Positions 26,843-35,229 of a DNA stretch of 64,000 bases are shown here, piece by piece. A model generated the notes under the pieces. The model was given only the letters and a program-made list of their open reading frames with translations, searched no databases and was not told the origin of the DNA. Origin of the DNA: CAIYQJ01 sp963717255 (GTDB lineage: Bacteria; Chloroflexota; Limnocylindria; Limnocylindrales; CSP1-4); assembly GCA_963717255.1 (NCBI GenBank), contig CAVQVT010000010.1, forward strand, positions 1 to 64,000, read 5' to 3'. Made by a program: the position numbers and the translations under genes. Each line of letters begins with the position of its first letter. Position 1 is the stretch's first letter.

Positions 26843-27049
26843 CTCCCTGAGGGGCGAACCTGCCCCGTCGAATCTACCCCTCGACGTGGCCGGTCATCCG
26901 GGTACGACGGGGGCCCCCGCCGGGTGCGCCCTTCGGCCCGTCACGGGGGGCGGTTCGGCCGTCTCCCCGGTCCGCCGCGAGGGGCACGATGGCTCCCTGT
27001 TTCCGCATCGTCGCCGCCCGCCGGCGACCGAATCGAGGGTCCCAGCGAG

Positions 27050-29653
27050 ATGACCGTCGACGCGACCGTCGGGCGGGAGCCCGATCCGTTCCATCCGCTG
27101 CCGCTGCTCACGCCGGCCGCCGCACGGACCGAGGCCGAGCGCTGCCTCTTCTGCTTCGACGCTCCGTGCACGTACGCGTGCCCCACGAGCATCGACGTCC
27201 CCGGCTTCATCCGCAAGATCGCGACGGGCAACGTCGCGGGGAGCGCCCGGACGATCCTCTCGTCCAACCCGCTCGGGGCGACGTGCGGCGCGGCGTGCCC
27301 CGTCGAGCGCCTCTGCGAGGGCGCGTGTGTCCGCAACGCGATGGATCACCCGATCGCGATCGGCCGTCTCCAGCGGTACGCGGTCGAGACCCACGCCGCG
27401 TCCGGCGAGTCCTACTTCGCTCCGGGCGAGGAGGCCCCCGTGGGCGTCGCGATCGTGGGCGCCGGTCCGGCAGGCCTCGCGTGCGCCGCCGAGCTGCGCA
27501 AGGCGGGGATCGGCGTGACGCTCCACGACGCGCACGACCGCGCCGGGGGACTGGGTGACCACGGCATCGTGCCGTGGCGGCTCCCGCGCGAGACCGTCGC
27601 GGTGGACGTCGCCGAGGTGCAGCGCGCCGGCGCAAGCTTCGCGCTCGGATCGGTCGTCGGGCGGGACGTGGACCCGGCGGCTCTCGTCGCGGAGAACGAC
27701 GCGGTCGTCCTCGCGGTCGGCCTCGGGCACGCGAAGCCGCTCGGGATCCCCGGAGAGGGGCTGCGGGGCGTCGTGGACGCGCTCGACCTGATCGGCCGGG
27801 CGATCGACGAGGGCGCCGGGGCGGCCCACGCGCCCGTCGGACGCCGAGTGGCCGTCTTCGGCGGCGGCAGCACGGCGTTCGACGCGGCCGCCGCGGCCGT
27901 CCGCCTGGGTGCCGAGCAGGTCACCCTCTTCTACCGCCGGACCGCGGCGGAGACCCCAGCGTACCCGCACGCGATCGAGCTGGCCCGGATGCTCGGCGTC
28001 GCGATCCGGTGGCTCACGGCCCCGGTGGAGATCCGGGGCGAGGGCGCCGTCTCGAGCGTCGTCCTCGAGTCGATGACGCTCGGCGAGCCGGACGCGTCGG
28101 GCCGGCGCCGCCCGGTCCCGGTCGAGGGCTCGCGGTTCGCGGTCGAGGTCGACACCGTGGTGCGCGCGGTCGGCCAGAGCGGCCCCGCCGGGCTCGCCGC
28201 GATCCTCGGGGCGCTCGGCGTCCCCATGCGCGACGGCATCGTCGTGGCAGACCCGGCGACGTGCAGGACCGGGAACCCGAAGGTCTGGGCGATCGGCGAC
28301 GTGATGAACGGCGGCGCAGAGGTCGTCGACGCCGTCCAGGCCGGCAAGCTCGCGGCCCGCTCCATCGTCGACGCGCTCGGCCTCGGCGGCCCGCGGATCG
28401 TGCCCGTCCGACCAACCGACGCGACCGTTCCCGGCGTGGACCTCTTCACGGACATGGCCGGCATCCGCAGCCCCAACCCGTTCTGGCTCGCCTCGTGTCC
28501 CATCTCGAACTCGGGCGAGATGGTCTCCCGGGCATTCGACGCGGGATGGGGCGGCGCGGTGTGGAAGACCATCGGCGAGCCGATCCGCAACGTCACCGCC
28601 CGGCTCGGCTCGTTCGATTACCACGGCCGGCGGGTCGTCGGGATCAACAACATCGAGCTCATCAGCGACCGCCCGACCGAGGTGAACATCGCCGAGATCC
28701 GTGAGGTCAAGAAGCGGTACCCGGACAACGCGGTCGTGATCAGCCTGATGGTCGATGCGAAGCGCGAGTCGTGGCACGAGATCCTCGCCGCGTGCAACGA
28801 CACCGGTGCGGACGGCTACGAGCTGAACTTCGGCTGCCCCCACGGGATGAGCGAGCGCGGGATGGGCGCCGCCGTCGGCCAGGTCCCGGACTACGTCCAG
28901 CTGATCACCGAGTGGGTGATGGAGAAGGCAGAGATGCCGGTCCTCGTCAAGCTGACGCCGAACGTCACGGACATCCGTTACCCCGCCCGCGCGGCGCGCC
29001 TGGCGAACGCCGACGGCGTCGCGCTCATCAACACCATCAGCAGCCTGATCGGCGTCAACCTCGACACGTGGGCGCCCCTGCCCGACGTGCGCGGGAAGGG
29101 CTCGCACGGCGGCTACGCGGGCCCGGCTGTGAAGCCGATCGCGCTGAACATGGTGTCGCAGGTGGCGGCGGACCCGGAGGTCGGGCTCCCGGTCTCCGGG
29201 ATCGGTGGCATCGAGACCTGGCGCGACGCCGTGGACTTCCTGCTCCTCGGGGCGACGACCGTCCAGGTCGGCACGAGCGTCATGCACTACGGCTTCCGCC
29301 TCGTCGACGACCTGGTGGACGGCCTGTCCACGTACCTGAAGGCGAAGGGCCTCCACAGCCCGTCGGAGCTGGTGGGGAAGGCCCTTCCCACCATCACCGA
29401 CTGGGGGCACCTGGACCAGGAGTTCCGCCTCCTCGCGCACATCGACGAGGCGACGTGCGTCCACTGCAACCTCTGCTACGCGGCGTGCGAGGACGGCGCC
29501 CACCAGGCGATCCGCCTGGAGCGGACGAACGGGACCTCGAAGCTGTCGGTGGACGCCGACTACTGCGTCGGCTGTCGCCTGTGCCAGTACGTCTGCCCGG
29601 TGGAGGGCTGCATCACCTTCGAGGAGCTCGAGGGCGCTGCGGCGATCCACTGA
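27050..29653 (+). CDS. Single-chain NAD(P)-dependent dihydropyrimidine dehydrogenase (PreT-PreA fusion)
   Basis: 867 residues. Residues 1-110 hold cysteine clusters (CLFCFDAPCTYACP; CGAACPVERLCEGAC) for Fe-S centres. FAD motif IVGAGPAGLACA and NADPH motif VFGGGSTAFDAAAAAV follow. Residues 460-770 are an FMN barrel like PreA/DPD, with Cys596 in LNFGCPHGMSERGMGAAVGQ as the catalytic base and KLTPNVTD after it. The C terminus is a two-cluster ferredoxin (CVHCNLCYAAC; CVGCRLCQYVCPVEGC). Reaction: NAD(P)H-dependent reduction of uracil or thymine, the first step of pyrimidine breakdown. Bacteria usually encode PreT and PreA separately; this layout resembles the animal enzyme. No dihydropyrimidinase gene is nearby. 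Confidence 0.92.
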   Translation: MTVDATVGREPDPFHPLPLLTPAAARTEAERCLFCFDAPCTYACPTSIDVPGFIRKIATGNVAGSARTILSSNPLGATCGAACPVERLCEGACVRNAMDHPIAIGRLQRYAVETHAASGESYFAPGEEAPVGVAIVGAGPAGLACAAELRKAGIGVTLHDAHDRAGGLGDHGIVPWRLPRETVAVDVAEVQRAGASFALGSVVGRDVDPAALVAENDAVVLAVGLGHAKPLGIPGEGLRGVVDALDLIGRAIDEGAGAAHAPVGRRVAVFGGGSTAFDAAAAAVRLGAEQVTLFYRRTAAETPAYPHAIELARMLGVAIRWLTAPVEIRGEGAVSSVVLESMTLGEPDASGRRRPVPVEGSRFAVEVDTVVRAVGQSGPAGLAAILGALGVPMRDGIVVADPATCRTGNPKVWAIGDVMNGGAEVVDAVQAGKLAARSIVDALGLGGPRIVPVRPTDATVPGVDLFTDMAGIRSPNPFWLASCPISNSGEMVSRAFDAGWGGAVWKTIGEPIRNVTARLGSFDYHGRRVVGINNIELISDRPTEVNIAEIREVKKRYPDNAVVISLMVDAKRESWHEILAACNDTGADGYELNFGCPHGMSERGMGAAVGQVPDYVQLITEWVMEKAEMPVLVKLTPNVTDIRYPARAARLANADGVALINTISSLIGVNLDTWAPLPDVRGKGSHGGYAGPAVKPIALNMVSQVAADPEVGLPVSGIGGIETWRDAVDFLLLGATTVQVGTSVMHYGFRLVDDLVDGLSTYLKAKGLHSPSELVGKALPTITDWGHLDQEFRLLAHIDEATCVHCNLCYAACEDGAHQAIRLERTNGTSKLSVDADYCVGCRLCQYVCPVEGCITFEELEGAAAIH

Positions 29654-29673
29654 GTCCCGCCGCACCGGGACGG

Positions 29674-29701
29674 GATCGGGCGGGCGAGGGCCCGTCCGAT
29701 C
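29674..29701 (+). terminator. 12-bp hairpin downstream of the PreT-PreA gene
   Basis: GATCGGGCGGGC (29674-29685) pairs with GCCCGTCCGATC (29690-29701) with one G-U pair and a 4-base loop (GAGG), 20 bases past the stop. No T-run follows. Confidence 0.6.
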
Positions 29702-29775
29702 CGATCCCCGGGCGATCGGTGGCCCGCGCGACTCGACCTCCCGCCGTGGCTCGACCCGGTGCCCCGTCCGAGGGG

Positions 29776-29805
29776 TTGACGCTCCGCGGCGTCCTGCCGC
29801 ATGAT
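29776..29805 (+). promoter_or_regulatory. Promoter of the ABC transporter-TetR operon
   Basis: TTGACG (29776-29781) and CATGAT (29800-29805) are separated by 18 bases. They match 5/6 and 4/6 of the sigma-70 consensus. The predicted start site falls in the operator that follows. Confidence 0.6.
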
Positions 29806-29825
29806 GCGTGTGAGCGCTCACTCAC
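29806..29825. promoter_or_regulatory. TetR-type operator overlapping the transcription start
   Basis: GCGTGTGAGC and GCTCACTCAC form a 20-bp dyad; 8 of 10 positions are symmetric and the central GTGAGCGCTCAC is a perfect 12-bp palindrome. This is the look of QacR/AcrR-type operators (TGAGTGA...TCACTCA). It lies directly after the -10 box of an operon whose third gene encodes a TetR regulator, so autoregulation is likely. Confidence 0.65.
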
Positions 29826-29861
29826 ATTACGGGGAGCGCGAATCGCCAGCGCGGGGGATCC

Positions 29862-30809
29862 ATGTCGGTCGTCACGACCACTCGGCTCACGAGACGCTTC
29901 GGCCCCATCACGGCGGTCGACCGGCTGACGATCGAGATCCCGCGGGCCGGGGTCGTCGGGCTCGTCGGGCCGAACGGCTCGGGCAAGTCGACGCTCATCC
30001 GGATGCTCCTCGGGCTCGTGCGGCCCACCGACGGGGAGGCGACGGTCTTCGACTCGCCGATCAGCCATCCCGCGCGCTATGCGTCGCGGGTGGGCGCCCT
30101 CGTCGAGAGCCCCGCGTTCATCCCCGGCCTCTCGGCGCGGGCCAACCTCGTGTCGCTCGCCCGGCTGCGTCGCCTCCCCCTCGGGCGCGTGGACGCCGTC
30201 CTCGACCAGGTCGGCCTGGTCGGCCGCCACCGCGAGCCGGTGAAGCGGTTCTCCCTCGGGATGAAGCAGCGGCTCGGCATCGCGGCAGCCCTCCTGTCCG
30301 ACCCGGAGCTGCTCATCCTCGACGAGCCGACGAACGGGCTCGACCCCGCCGGCATCGTGGAGATCCGCGGCCTGCTCCGCGACCTCGGCCGAGAGGGCAG
30401 GACCGTGTTCGTCTCCTCTCACCAGCTGTCCGAGATCGAGGCCGTCTGCGACCACCTCATCGTCATCCGCTTCGGGAAGCTGGTCTTCTCGGGGCCGATG
30501 GCGGAGATGATGAAGAGGACCCGCGAGCACATCGACATCGCGGCCGAGCACGCCACCGACCACCAGCGGCTCCGCGACGTCCTGGTCGCAGCCGGATGGT
30601 CGGTCACGACGCTCGACGACGGTCTGCGGGTCGCCGCAAGCGCCGACCGCGCGGCGGACCTCAACCGGGCCGCTGCGGCCGTCGGCGTGACCCTCGGCCG
30701 GCTGACGTTCGCCCAGGACAGCCTCGAGGAGATCTTCCTGGAGATGACCGGACGCGTGGACGGCGAGCTGGCGAACGGCCGAGCGGCCGTCGAGGGGAAG
30801 GTGGCGTGA
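29862..30809 (+). CDS. ABC transporter ATP-binding protein
   Basis: 315 residues. Walker A is GPNGSGKST (about 37-45), the signature is FSLGMKQRLGIAAAL and Walker B is LLILDEPTNGLDP, followed by the switch His in VSSHQLSEIEAVCD. The variant signature LGMKQR and the 90-residue C-terminal extension are typical of the drug/bacitracin (BcrA) export group. It powers the membrane protein encoded next, with which it overlaps by one base. Expression is probably controlled by the operator at 29806-29825 through the TetR protein encoded third. The substrate is unknown, perhaps an antibiotic or lipid. Confidence 0.94.
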   Translation: MSVVTTTRLTRRFGPITAVDRLTIEIPRAGVVGLVGPNGSGKSTLIRMLLGLVRPTDGEATVFDSPISHPARYASRVGALVESPAFIPGLSARANLVSLARLRRLPLGRVDAVLDQVGLVGRHREPVKRFSLGMKQRLGIAAALLSDPELLILDEPTNGLDPAGIVEIRGLLRDLGREGRTVFVSSHQLSEIEAVCDHLIVIRFGKLVFSGPMAEMMKRTREHIDIAAEHATDHQRLRDVLVAAGWSVTTLDDGLRVAASADRAADLNRAAAAVGVTLGRLTFAQDSLEEIFLEMTGRVDGELANGRAAVEGKVA

Positions 30810-31606
30810 TGTTCGCCGTCGTCCGCAGCGAGCTCACGCGACTGCGCCAGCCGCGTCTGCTCGTGATCTGGTTCGGCCTCATGGCCCTGTTCGCGGCGAT
30901 GATCAACACGATCATGGTCACGTTCGTGTCGGGTGGCGGCAGCATGCCGCCCGGGGCGCCCGGTGTGGCCTTCCCCACCCTCGCCGAGATGGAAAGCCCA
31001 TCCGGTCTCATGGCCGGCCTCGCCGCCGCGTCGAACATGTTCGGCATCGTCACCCTGTCTTTCTGGGCCCTGGCGACGGCGACCGACTACGGCACCGGGC
31101 TGATCCGCCTCCTCGTCGCCGCCGAGCCGCGCCGCTGGCGTCTCCTCGCCGGGAAGGTGGGCGCTCTCTTCGTCGTGACCGCCGCCGCCACGACGGTCGC
31201 CGCCGTCGTGAACGTCCTCGCCGTCATGCCGGCGGCCGGCGCGGCGGGCATCTCGACGGGCGCCTGGGGGACCGACCTGGTCGCGGTCGTGGGCGGCGCG
31301 TGGCTGGACCTGTTCCTGGCACTCTGCGTGTGGGGCGTCCTCGGCCTCGTCATCGCCGTCCTCACCCGCTCGGCGGCCGTGGCGATCGCGATCGGCGTGG
31401 GCTACGTCCTCGTCGTCGAGTCGATCATCAAGATGCTGGAGGACGTCCCGTCCGATTGGCTCCTCGGGACGACGCTCAACGCCGTCGCGAGCGGTGGCAC
31501 GGCGGCCGTCGGGTTCGGCACCGCGCTCGCGCTCGCCGCCGGGTATGTCATCGTCGGGCTGGGGATCGCCGGGCTCGTGTACGTCCGGCGGGACGTCACG
31601 GACTGA
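30809..31606 (+). CDS. ABC-2-type transporter permease
   Basis: 265 residues with about six membrane helices (near 20-40, 68-90, 108-135, 145-175, 175-195, 235-255). It starts MFAVVRSELTRLRQPR, a cytoplasmic N terminus with the short 'coupling' helix and then the first membrane span, as in ABC-2 exporters that pair with BcrA-like ATPases. The phrase WALATATDYGTGLIRLLVAAEPRR is typical of the family. The ATG overlaps the ATPase stop (TGATG). The substrate is not predictable. Confidence 0.85.
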   Translation: MFAVVRSELTRLRQPRLLVIWFGLMALFAAMINTIMVTFVSGGGSMPPGAPGVAFPTLAEMESPSGLMAGLAAASNMFGIVTLSFWALATATDYGTGLIRLLVAAEPRRWRLLAGKVGALFVVTAAATTVAAVVNVLAVMPAAGAAGISTGAWGTDLVAVVGGAWLDLFLALCVWGVLGLVIAVLTRSAAVAIAIGVGYVLVVESIIKMLEDVPSDWLLGTTLNAVASGGTAAVGFGTALALAAGYVIVGLGIAGLVYVRRDVTD

Positions 31607-31664
31607 GAACGACGGTAGGTCCGCCGTGGGTCGGGGGGCCCGCGGCGCGGAGCGAGGAGCGTGG

Positions 31665-32324
31665 ATGACCGATCGGGGGCGTGAGACCCGGGCGAGGCTC
31701 ATCGAGGCGGCCATCGCGGTCGTCCACGAGGTCGGCTACGCCCACGCGTCGACTCGGGCGATCGCGCGGGCCGCGGGCGTGGCGGAGGGGACGATCTACC
31801 GCCACTTCCCGGACAAGTCGGCGCTCTTCTTCGCCGCGGTCATGGAGGCGAACGCGCCCATCGTCGAGTGGGTCTCCACCCTGCCCGAACGCGCGGGCCG
31901 GTCCACCGTCGAGGAGAACCTGACGGAATGCCTGGTGCGACTCACCTGCCTGCGCGACCAGATGCTCCCGCTCGAGTTCGCGCTCGCGGCGGACCCCGAG
32001 CTCTCCGCGCAGCGCCGCCGGGCACTCGCGGCCGAGGCGGAAGGCCGGCTACCCGGACCTCCGGAGGGGATCGCGGCGTACCTCGCGGCCGAGCAGGCCC
32101 TCGGGCGCGTCCGCGCGGACATCGACCCACGCGTGACGGCCATCGTCCTCCTCGCCATGCTCCTGGGCCTGGCCATGATCCCGGACGATGGAGACGTCGG
32201 CGTGGAGGCGCACGTCCCGCCGGCCGTCCGCCTGCTCCTCGAGGGGATCCTCCCTACGGGCGCGACCGTGGCGCCGGGTCGTCGAGGAGTCCGCGCAGCG
32301 CCGCCGCGAGCTGGTCGCGCGTGA
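31665..32324 (+). CDS. TetR/AcrR-family transcriptional regulator
   Basis: 219 residues. The helix-turn-helix is clear: RLIEAAIAVVHEVGYAHAST, then RAIARAAGVAEGTIYRHFPDKSALF (residues 11-55). The rest is a helical ligand-binding domain. It is the third gene of the ABC operon (58 bases after the permease, AGGAG ribosome-binding site). The 20-bp dyad upstream of the first gene is its probable operator, so it would repress its own operon until the exported compound binds. The last 71 bases overlap, tail to tail, with the hybrid kinase gene on the other strand. Confidence 0.93.
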   Translation: MTDRGRETRARLIEAAIAVVHEVGYAHASTRAIARAAGVAEGTIYRHFPDKSALFFAAVMEANAPIVEWVSTLPERAGRSTVEENLTECLVRLTCLRDQMLPLEFALAADPELSAQRRRALAAEAEGRLPGPPEGIAAYLAAEQALGRVRADIDPRVTAIVLLAMLLGLAMIPDDGDVGVEAHVPPAVRLLLEGILPTGATVAPGRRGVRAAPPRAGRA

Positions 32325-35025
32325 ACGGCTTCGCGAGGAACGCCGCCGACGGGTCGCGCAGCCGGTCCTCCAGCTGGGGATCCGGCGAGAAGCCGGACAC
32401 GAAGAGGGTCCGAAGGCCGGGCCGGATGCGCGTGAGTCGCTCGGAGAGGTGTCGCCCCGACAGGCCCGGCATGACCACGTCCGTGACGAGCACCTTGACC
32501 CCCTCCAGGCCTGTGCGGCCGCGCGCGAGCGCCCCTTCGGCGCTCGACTCCTCGACGACGGAGTAGCCGAGGCTGCGGAGCATCCGCGAGGTGATCGCCC
32601 GTACAGGGGCGTCGTCCTCGACGAAGAGGACCGACTCGCGTGCCCCGGGCCGGGCGAGCTCGGGCGGCGTCTCCGGCCGATCGACGGCGTCGCCGGTGCA
32701 CGGAAGATGGATCGTGAACGTCGTCCCCGAGCCCGGTGCGCTCTCCACGTCGATCCAGCCGCCCGACTGCCCGACGATCCCCTCCACGGTCGCCAGGCCC
32801 AGCCCGGTCCCGCCGCGATCCGGCCGGGTGGTGAAGAACGGCTCGAAGATCCGTCCGATCACGTCCGGCGGCATGCCGAGCCCGGTGTCGGTCACGGAGA
32901 GCCGGGTGTACCGCCCGGGCTCCGATCCAGGATGGACGCTGGCGACGTCCGGCGGGACGGTCTCGCGCGAGGTCGCGAGCGTCAGGATCCCGCCCTCCGG
33001 CATCGCGTCGCGCGCGTTGAAGGCGAGGTTGACGATGACCCGTTCGAGCTGGGCCCGGTCCACGCGCACCGGGTCCGTGTCGGCGGCCACGGCGAGGCGC
33101 AGCTCGATGTCCTCGCCGAGCGTCCGCCGGAGCATCGGGGCCAGGTCGGCGAGGACGCCCCCGATGTCCACGACGGTCGGGACGAGAACCTGCCGCCGGC
33201 CGAACGCCAGCAGCTGGCGCGTGAGGGCCGCGGCGCGCTCGCTCGCCTCGCGGATCGTGTCCACCTCGGCCCGGCGGACATCGTCGGCCGGCGTGTCGTC
33301 CGCCAGCACCTCGGCCGCGCCCCCGATCACCGTGAGCAGGTTGTTGAAGTCGTGCGCGATCCCGCCAGCGAGCCGCCCGATGGCCTCGAGCTTCTGCGCC
33401 TCCTGTAGCTGCGTCTGCGCCCGGCGGCGGTCGGTGATGTCGTCCACCAGCACCGCGAAGCGCCCAGGCTCGGGGCGGTACGCGACGACGTGGTACGAGC
33501 GGTCGAGCTCACGCGCGTAGTCCTCGAACTCCGCCGGCTCTCCCGTATCGGCGACCCGAGCGTACCGATCGATCCAGGCCCGCTCGGTCCCCGGCATGAC
33601 CTCCAGCACGGTGCGGCCGACGAGCTCGGACGCCGGCATGCCCACGAGCGCCTCGAATGCCGGGTTGACCTGGAGGAACCGGTAGTCGATCGCCCTCCCA
33701 TCGCCGTCCCGCACGATCTCGTGCAGCGCGAATCCCGACGTGAGCGACTCGAAGAGGAGCCGGAACCGGCGCTCGCTCTCGTGCGACGCCGCCTCAGCGT
33801 CCTTCCGGTCCGTGATGTCGGCGATGTCGCCGGTCACGCGGACGACCGCTCCGTCCTCGACGACCGGCCGCCCCACGGTGCGGACCCAGATCCGCCGGCC
33901 GTCCGCGCGGTCCAGCTCCACCTCCAGGTCGTACGGCTCGCCGGCCTCCACCGCCCGTCGGAACGCCTCCTCGACGATCGGCCGGTCGTGCGGGGCGTAG
34001 AACGGCAGGTCGGCGCCGACCGCCGCCGGATCGAACGCCCGGTCCACGCCGTGGATGCGGAAGACCTCGTCCGTCCAGCTGATCCGGCCTGTGTCGACCT
34101 CGAACTCCCAGCCGCCGACGCGGCTGATCGCCTGTGCCTCGTCGAGCAGCCGCCTGACGCGCGCGAGGTCCTCCTCGGCCCGCTTGCGGTCGGTGACGTC
34201 CCGCTTGACGGCGACGTACGCGGTCGTGGTCTTGGAGTCGTCGCGGATCGGGCTGATCGACGCCTCCTCGACGTAGTGCGAGCCGTCCTTGCGCCTGTTC
34301 ACGATCGTGCCGTTCCATGTCTCGCCCGCCGCGAGAGCCGTCCACATGGACCGGTAGAAGCCCTCCCCGTGGAGCCCGCTCTTGAGGATCCGTGGGTTCT
34401 GGCCGAGGGCCTCCGCCCGCGTGTAGCCGGTGGTCCGCTCGAAGGCGGGGTTCACGTACTCGATCCGGCCGTCCCGGTCGGTGATGACGATCGAGTCGTA
34501 CGCCTGCTCGATCGCGTGCGCGAGACCTGCCGAGCTGCCGAGCGCCCCGCGGCTCTCCGTCACGTCCTGGACGAAGCCGACCCACGCGACGGCGGACCCG
34601 TCCGCACCGTGCTCGGTCTCGCCCTCCCAGTGGACCCATCGGACCGTCCCATCCGGACGGAGGATGCGGTAGTCGATGGGGAGCGGAGCGCCCTCCCGTG
34701 CCGCCCGGGAGGCGACCGCGTCGAAGGCAGCGGCGTCGTCCGGGTGCACGCAGGCCGCGACCTCGGGGCCGGCGAGGCCGTTGGGCCGGCCCTCGACGCC
34801 GAAGATGCGGAACACCTCGTCCGACCACTCGACCGCGCCGGTGGCGAGGTCCAGTCGCCAGCTGCCCATCCGCGCGATCGACTCGGCCCTCGCGAGCAGG
34901 CCCGCGGGCCGGGCGGGCGTCGCCCTGTCGCGGTGGGACGTCTCCTGGGGGCGCCGGTCGTCACCGGTCACGAACGGGACCTCCCGAGCGGTCTGCGCGG
35001 CGCTGGATGCGCCCCGGACGCTCAT
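32254..35025 (-). CDS. Hybrid PAS sensor histidine kinase with C-terminal receiver
   Basis: 923 residues from the ATG at 35025 (a GTG 45 bases upstream is also possible). There is no membrane segment, so it should be cytoplasmic. Four PAS domains are visible, each opening with a D/E-V-F-RI or IVITDRDGRIEYVNPAFE-type strand and ending in ...DVTE/DITDR. Then come a HisKA helix with phospho-acceptor His558 (GGIAHDFNNLL), an HATPase domain (VIVNLAFNARDAMPEGG; DTGLGMPPDV; GGTGLGLATVEG) and a receiver with phospho-acceptor Asp849 (LVTDVVMPGLSGRHL). The signal is unknown. It is divergent from a diguanylate cyclase gene, which suggests a shared signalling role. Confidence 0.94.
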   Translation of the reverse strand: MSVRGASSAAQTAREVPFVTGDDRRPQETSHRDRATPARPAGLLARAESIARMGSWRLDLATGAVEWSDEVFRIFGVEGRPNGLAGPEVAACVHPDDAAAFDAVASRAAREGAPLPIDYRILRPDGTVRWVHWEGETEHGADGSAVAWVGFVQDVTESRGALGSSAGLAHAIEQAYDSIVITDRDGRIEYVNPAFERTTGYTRAEALGQNPRILKSGLHGEGFYRSMWTALAAGETWNGTIVNRRKDGSHYVEEASISPIRDDSKTTTAYVAVKRDVTDRKRAEEDLARVRRLLDEAQAISRVGGWEFEVDTGRISWTDEVFRIHGVDRAFDPAAVGADLPFYAPHDRPIVEEAFRRAVEAGEPYDLEVELDRADGRRIWVRTVGRPVVEDGAVVRVTGDIADITDRKDAEAASHESERRFRLLFESLTSGFALHEIVRDGDGRAIDYRFLQVNPAFEALVGMPASELVGRTVLEVMPGTERAWIDRYARVADTGEPAEFEDYARELDRSYHVVAYRPEPGRFAVLVDDITDRRRAQTQLQEAQKLEAIGRLAGGIAHDFNNLLTVIGGAAEVLADDTPADDVRRAEVDTIREASERAAALTRQLLAFGRRQVLVPTVVDIGGVLADLAPMLRRTLGEDIELRLAVAADTDPVRVDRAQLERVIVNLAFNARDAMPEGGILTLATSRETVPPDVASVHPGSEPGRYTRLSVTDTGLGMPPDVIGRIFEPFFTTRPDRGGTGLGLATVEGIVGQSGGWIDVESAPGSGTTFTIHLPCTGDAVDRPETPPELARPGARESVLFVEDDAPVRAITSRMLRSLGYSVVEESSAEGALARGRTGLEGVKVLVTDVVMPGLSGRHLSERLTRIRPGLRTLFVSGFSPDPQLEDRLRDPSAAFLAKPFTRDQLAAALRGLLDDPAPRSRP

Positions 35026-35229
35026 TGTGGTCCACCGGACGGGCCGGGCGCCCAGCGACGAACGGGCCACCGCGGCCCGTACGGATTCCGTGATCCGCCC
35101 GCCGGCACCGGCCGCGCGGCTCCTCGCCGCGCCCGCCCGACCGTGACCTTCGGGTCATGGAGCCGCCAGGGGCGCAAGGAGATGCTCGGCGTCGACGACG
35201 TCGCTCGACGTCCACCGGGAGTCGCACGG

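Noticed and set aside
26894..29821. A 975-codon minus-strand frame opposite the PreT-PreA gene
   Set aside because: No domain is visible; the plus strand has every motif of the enzyme.
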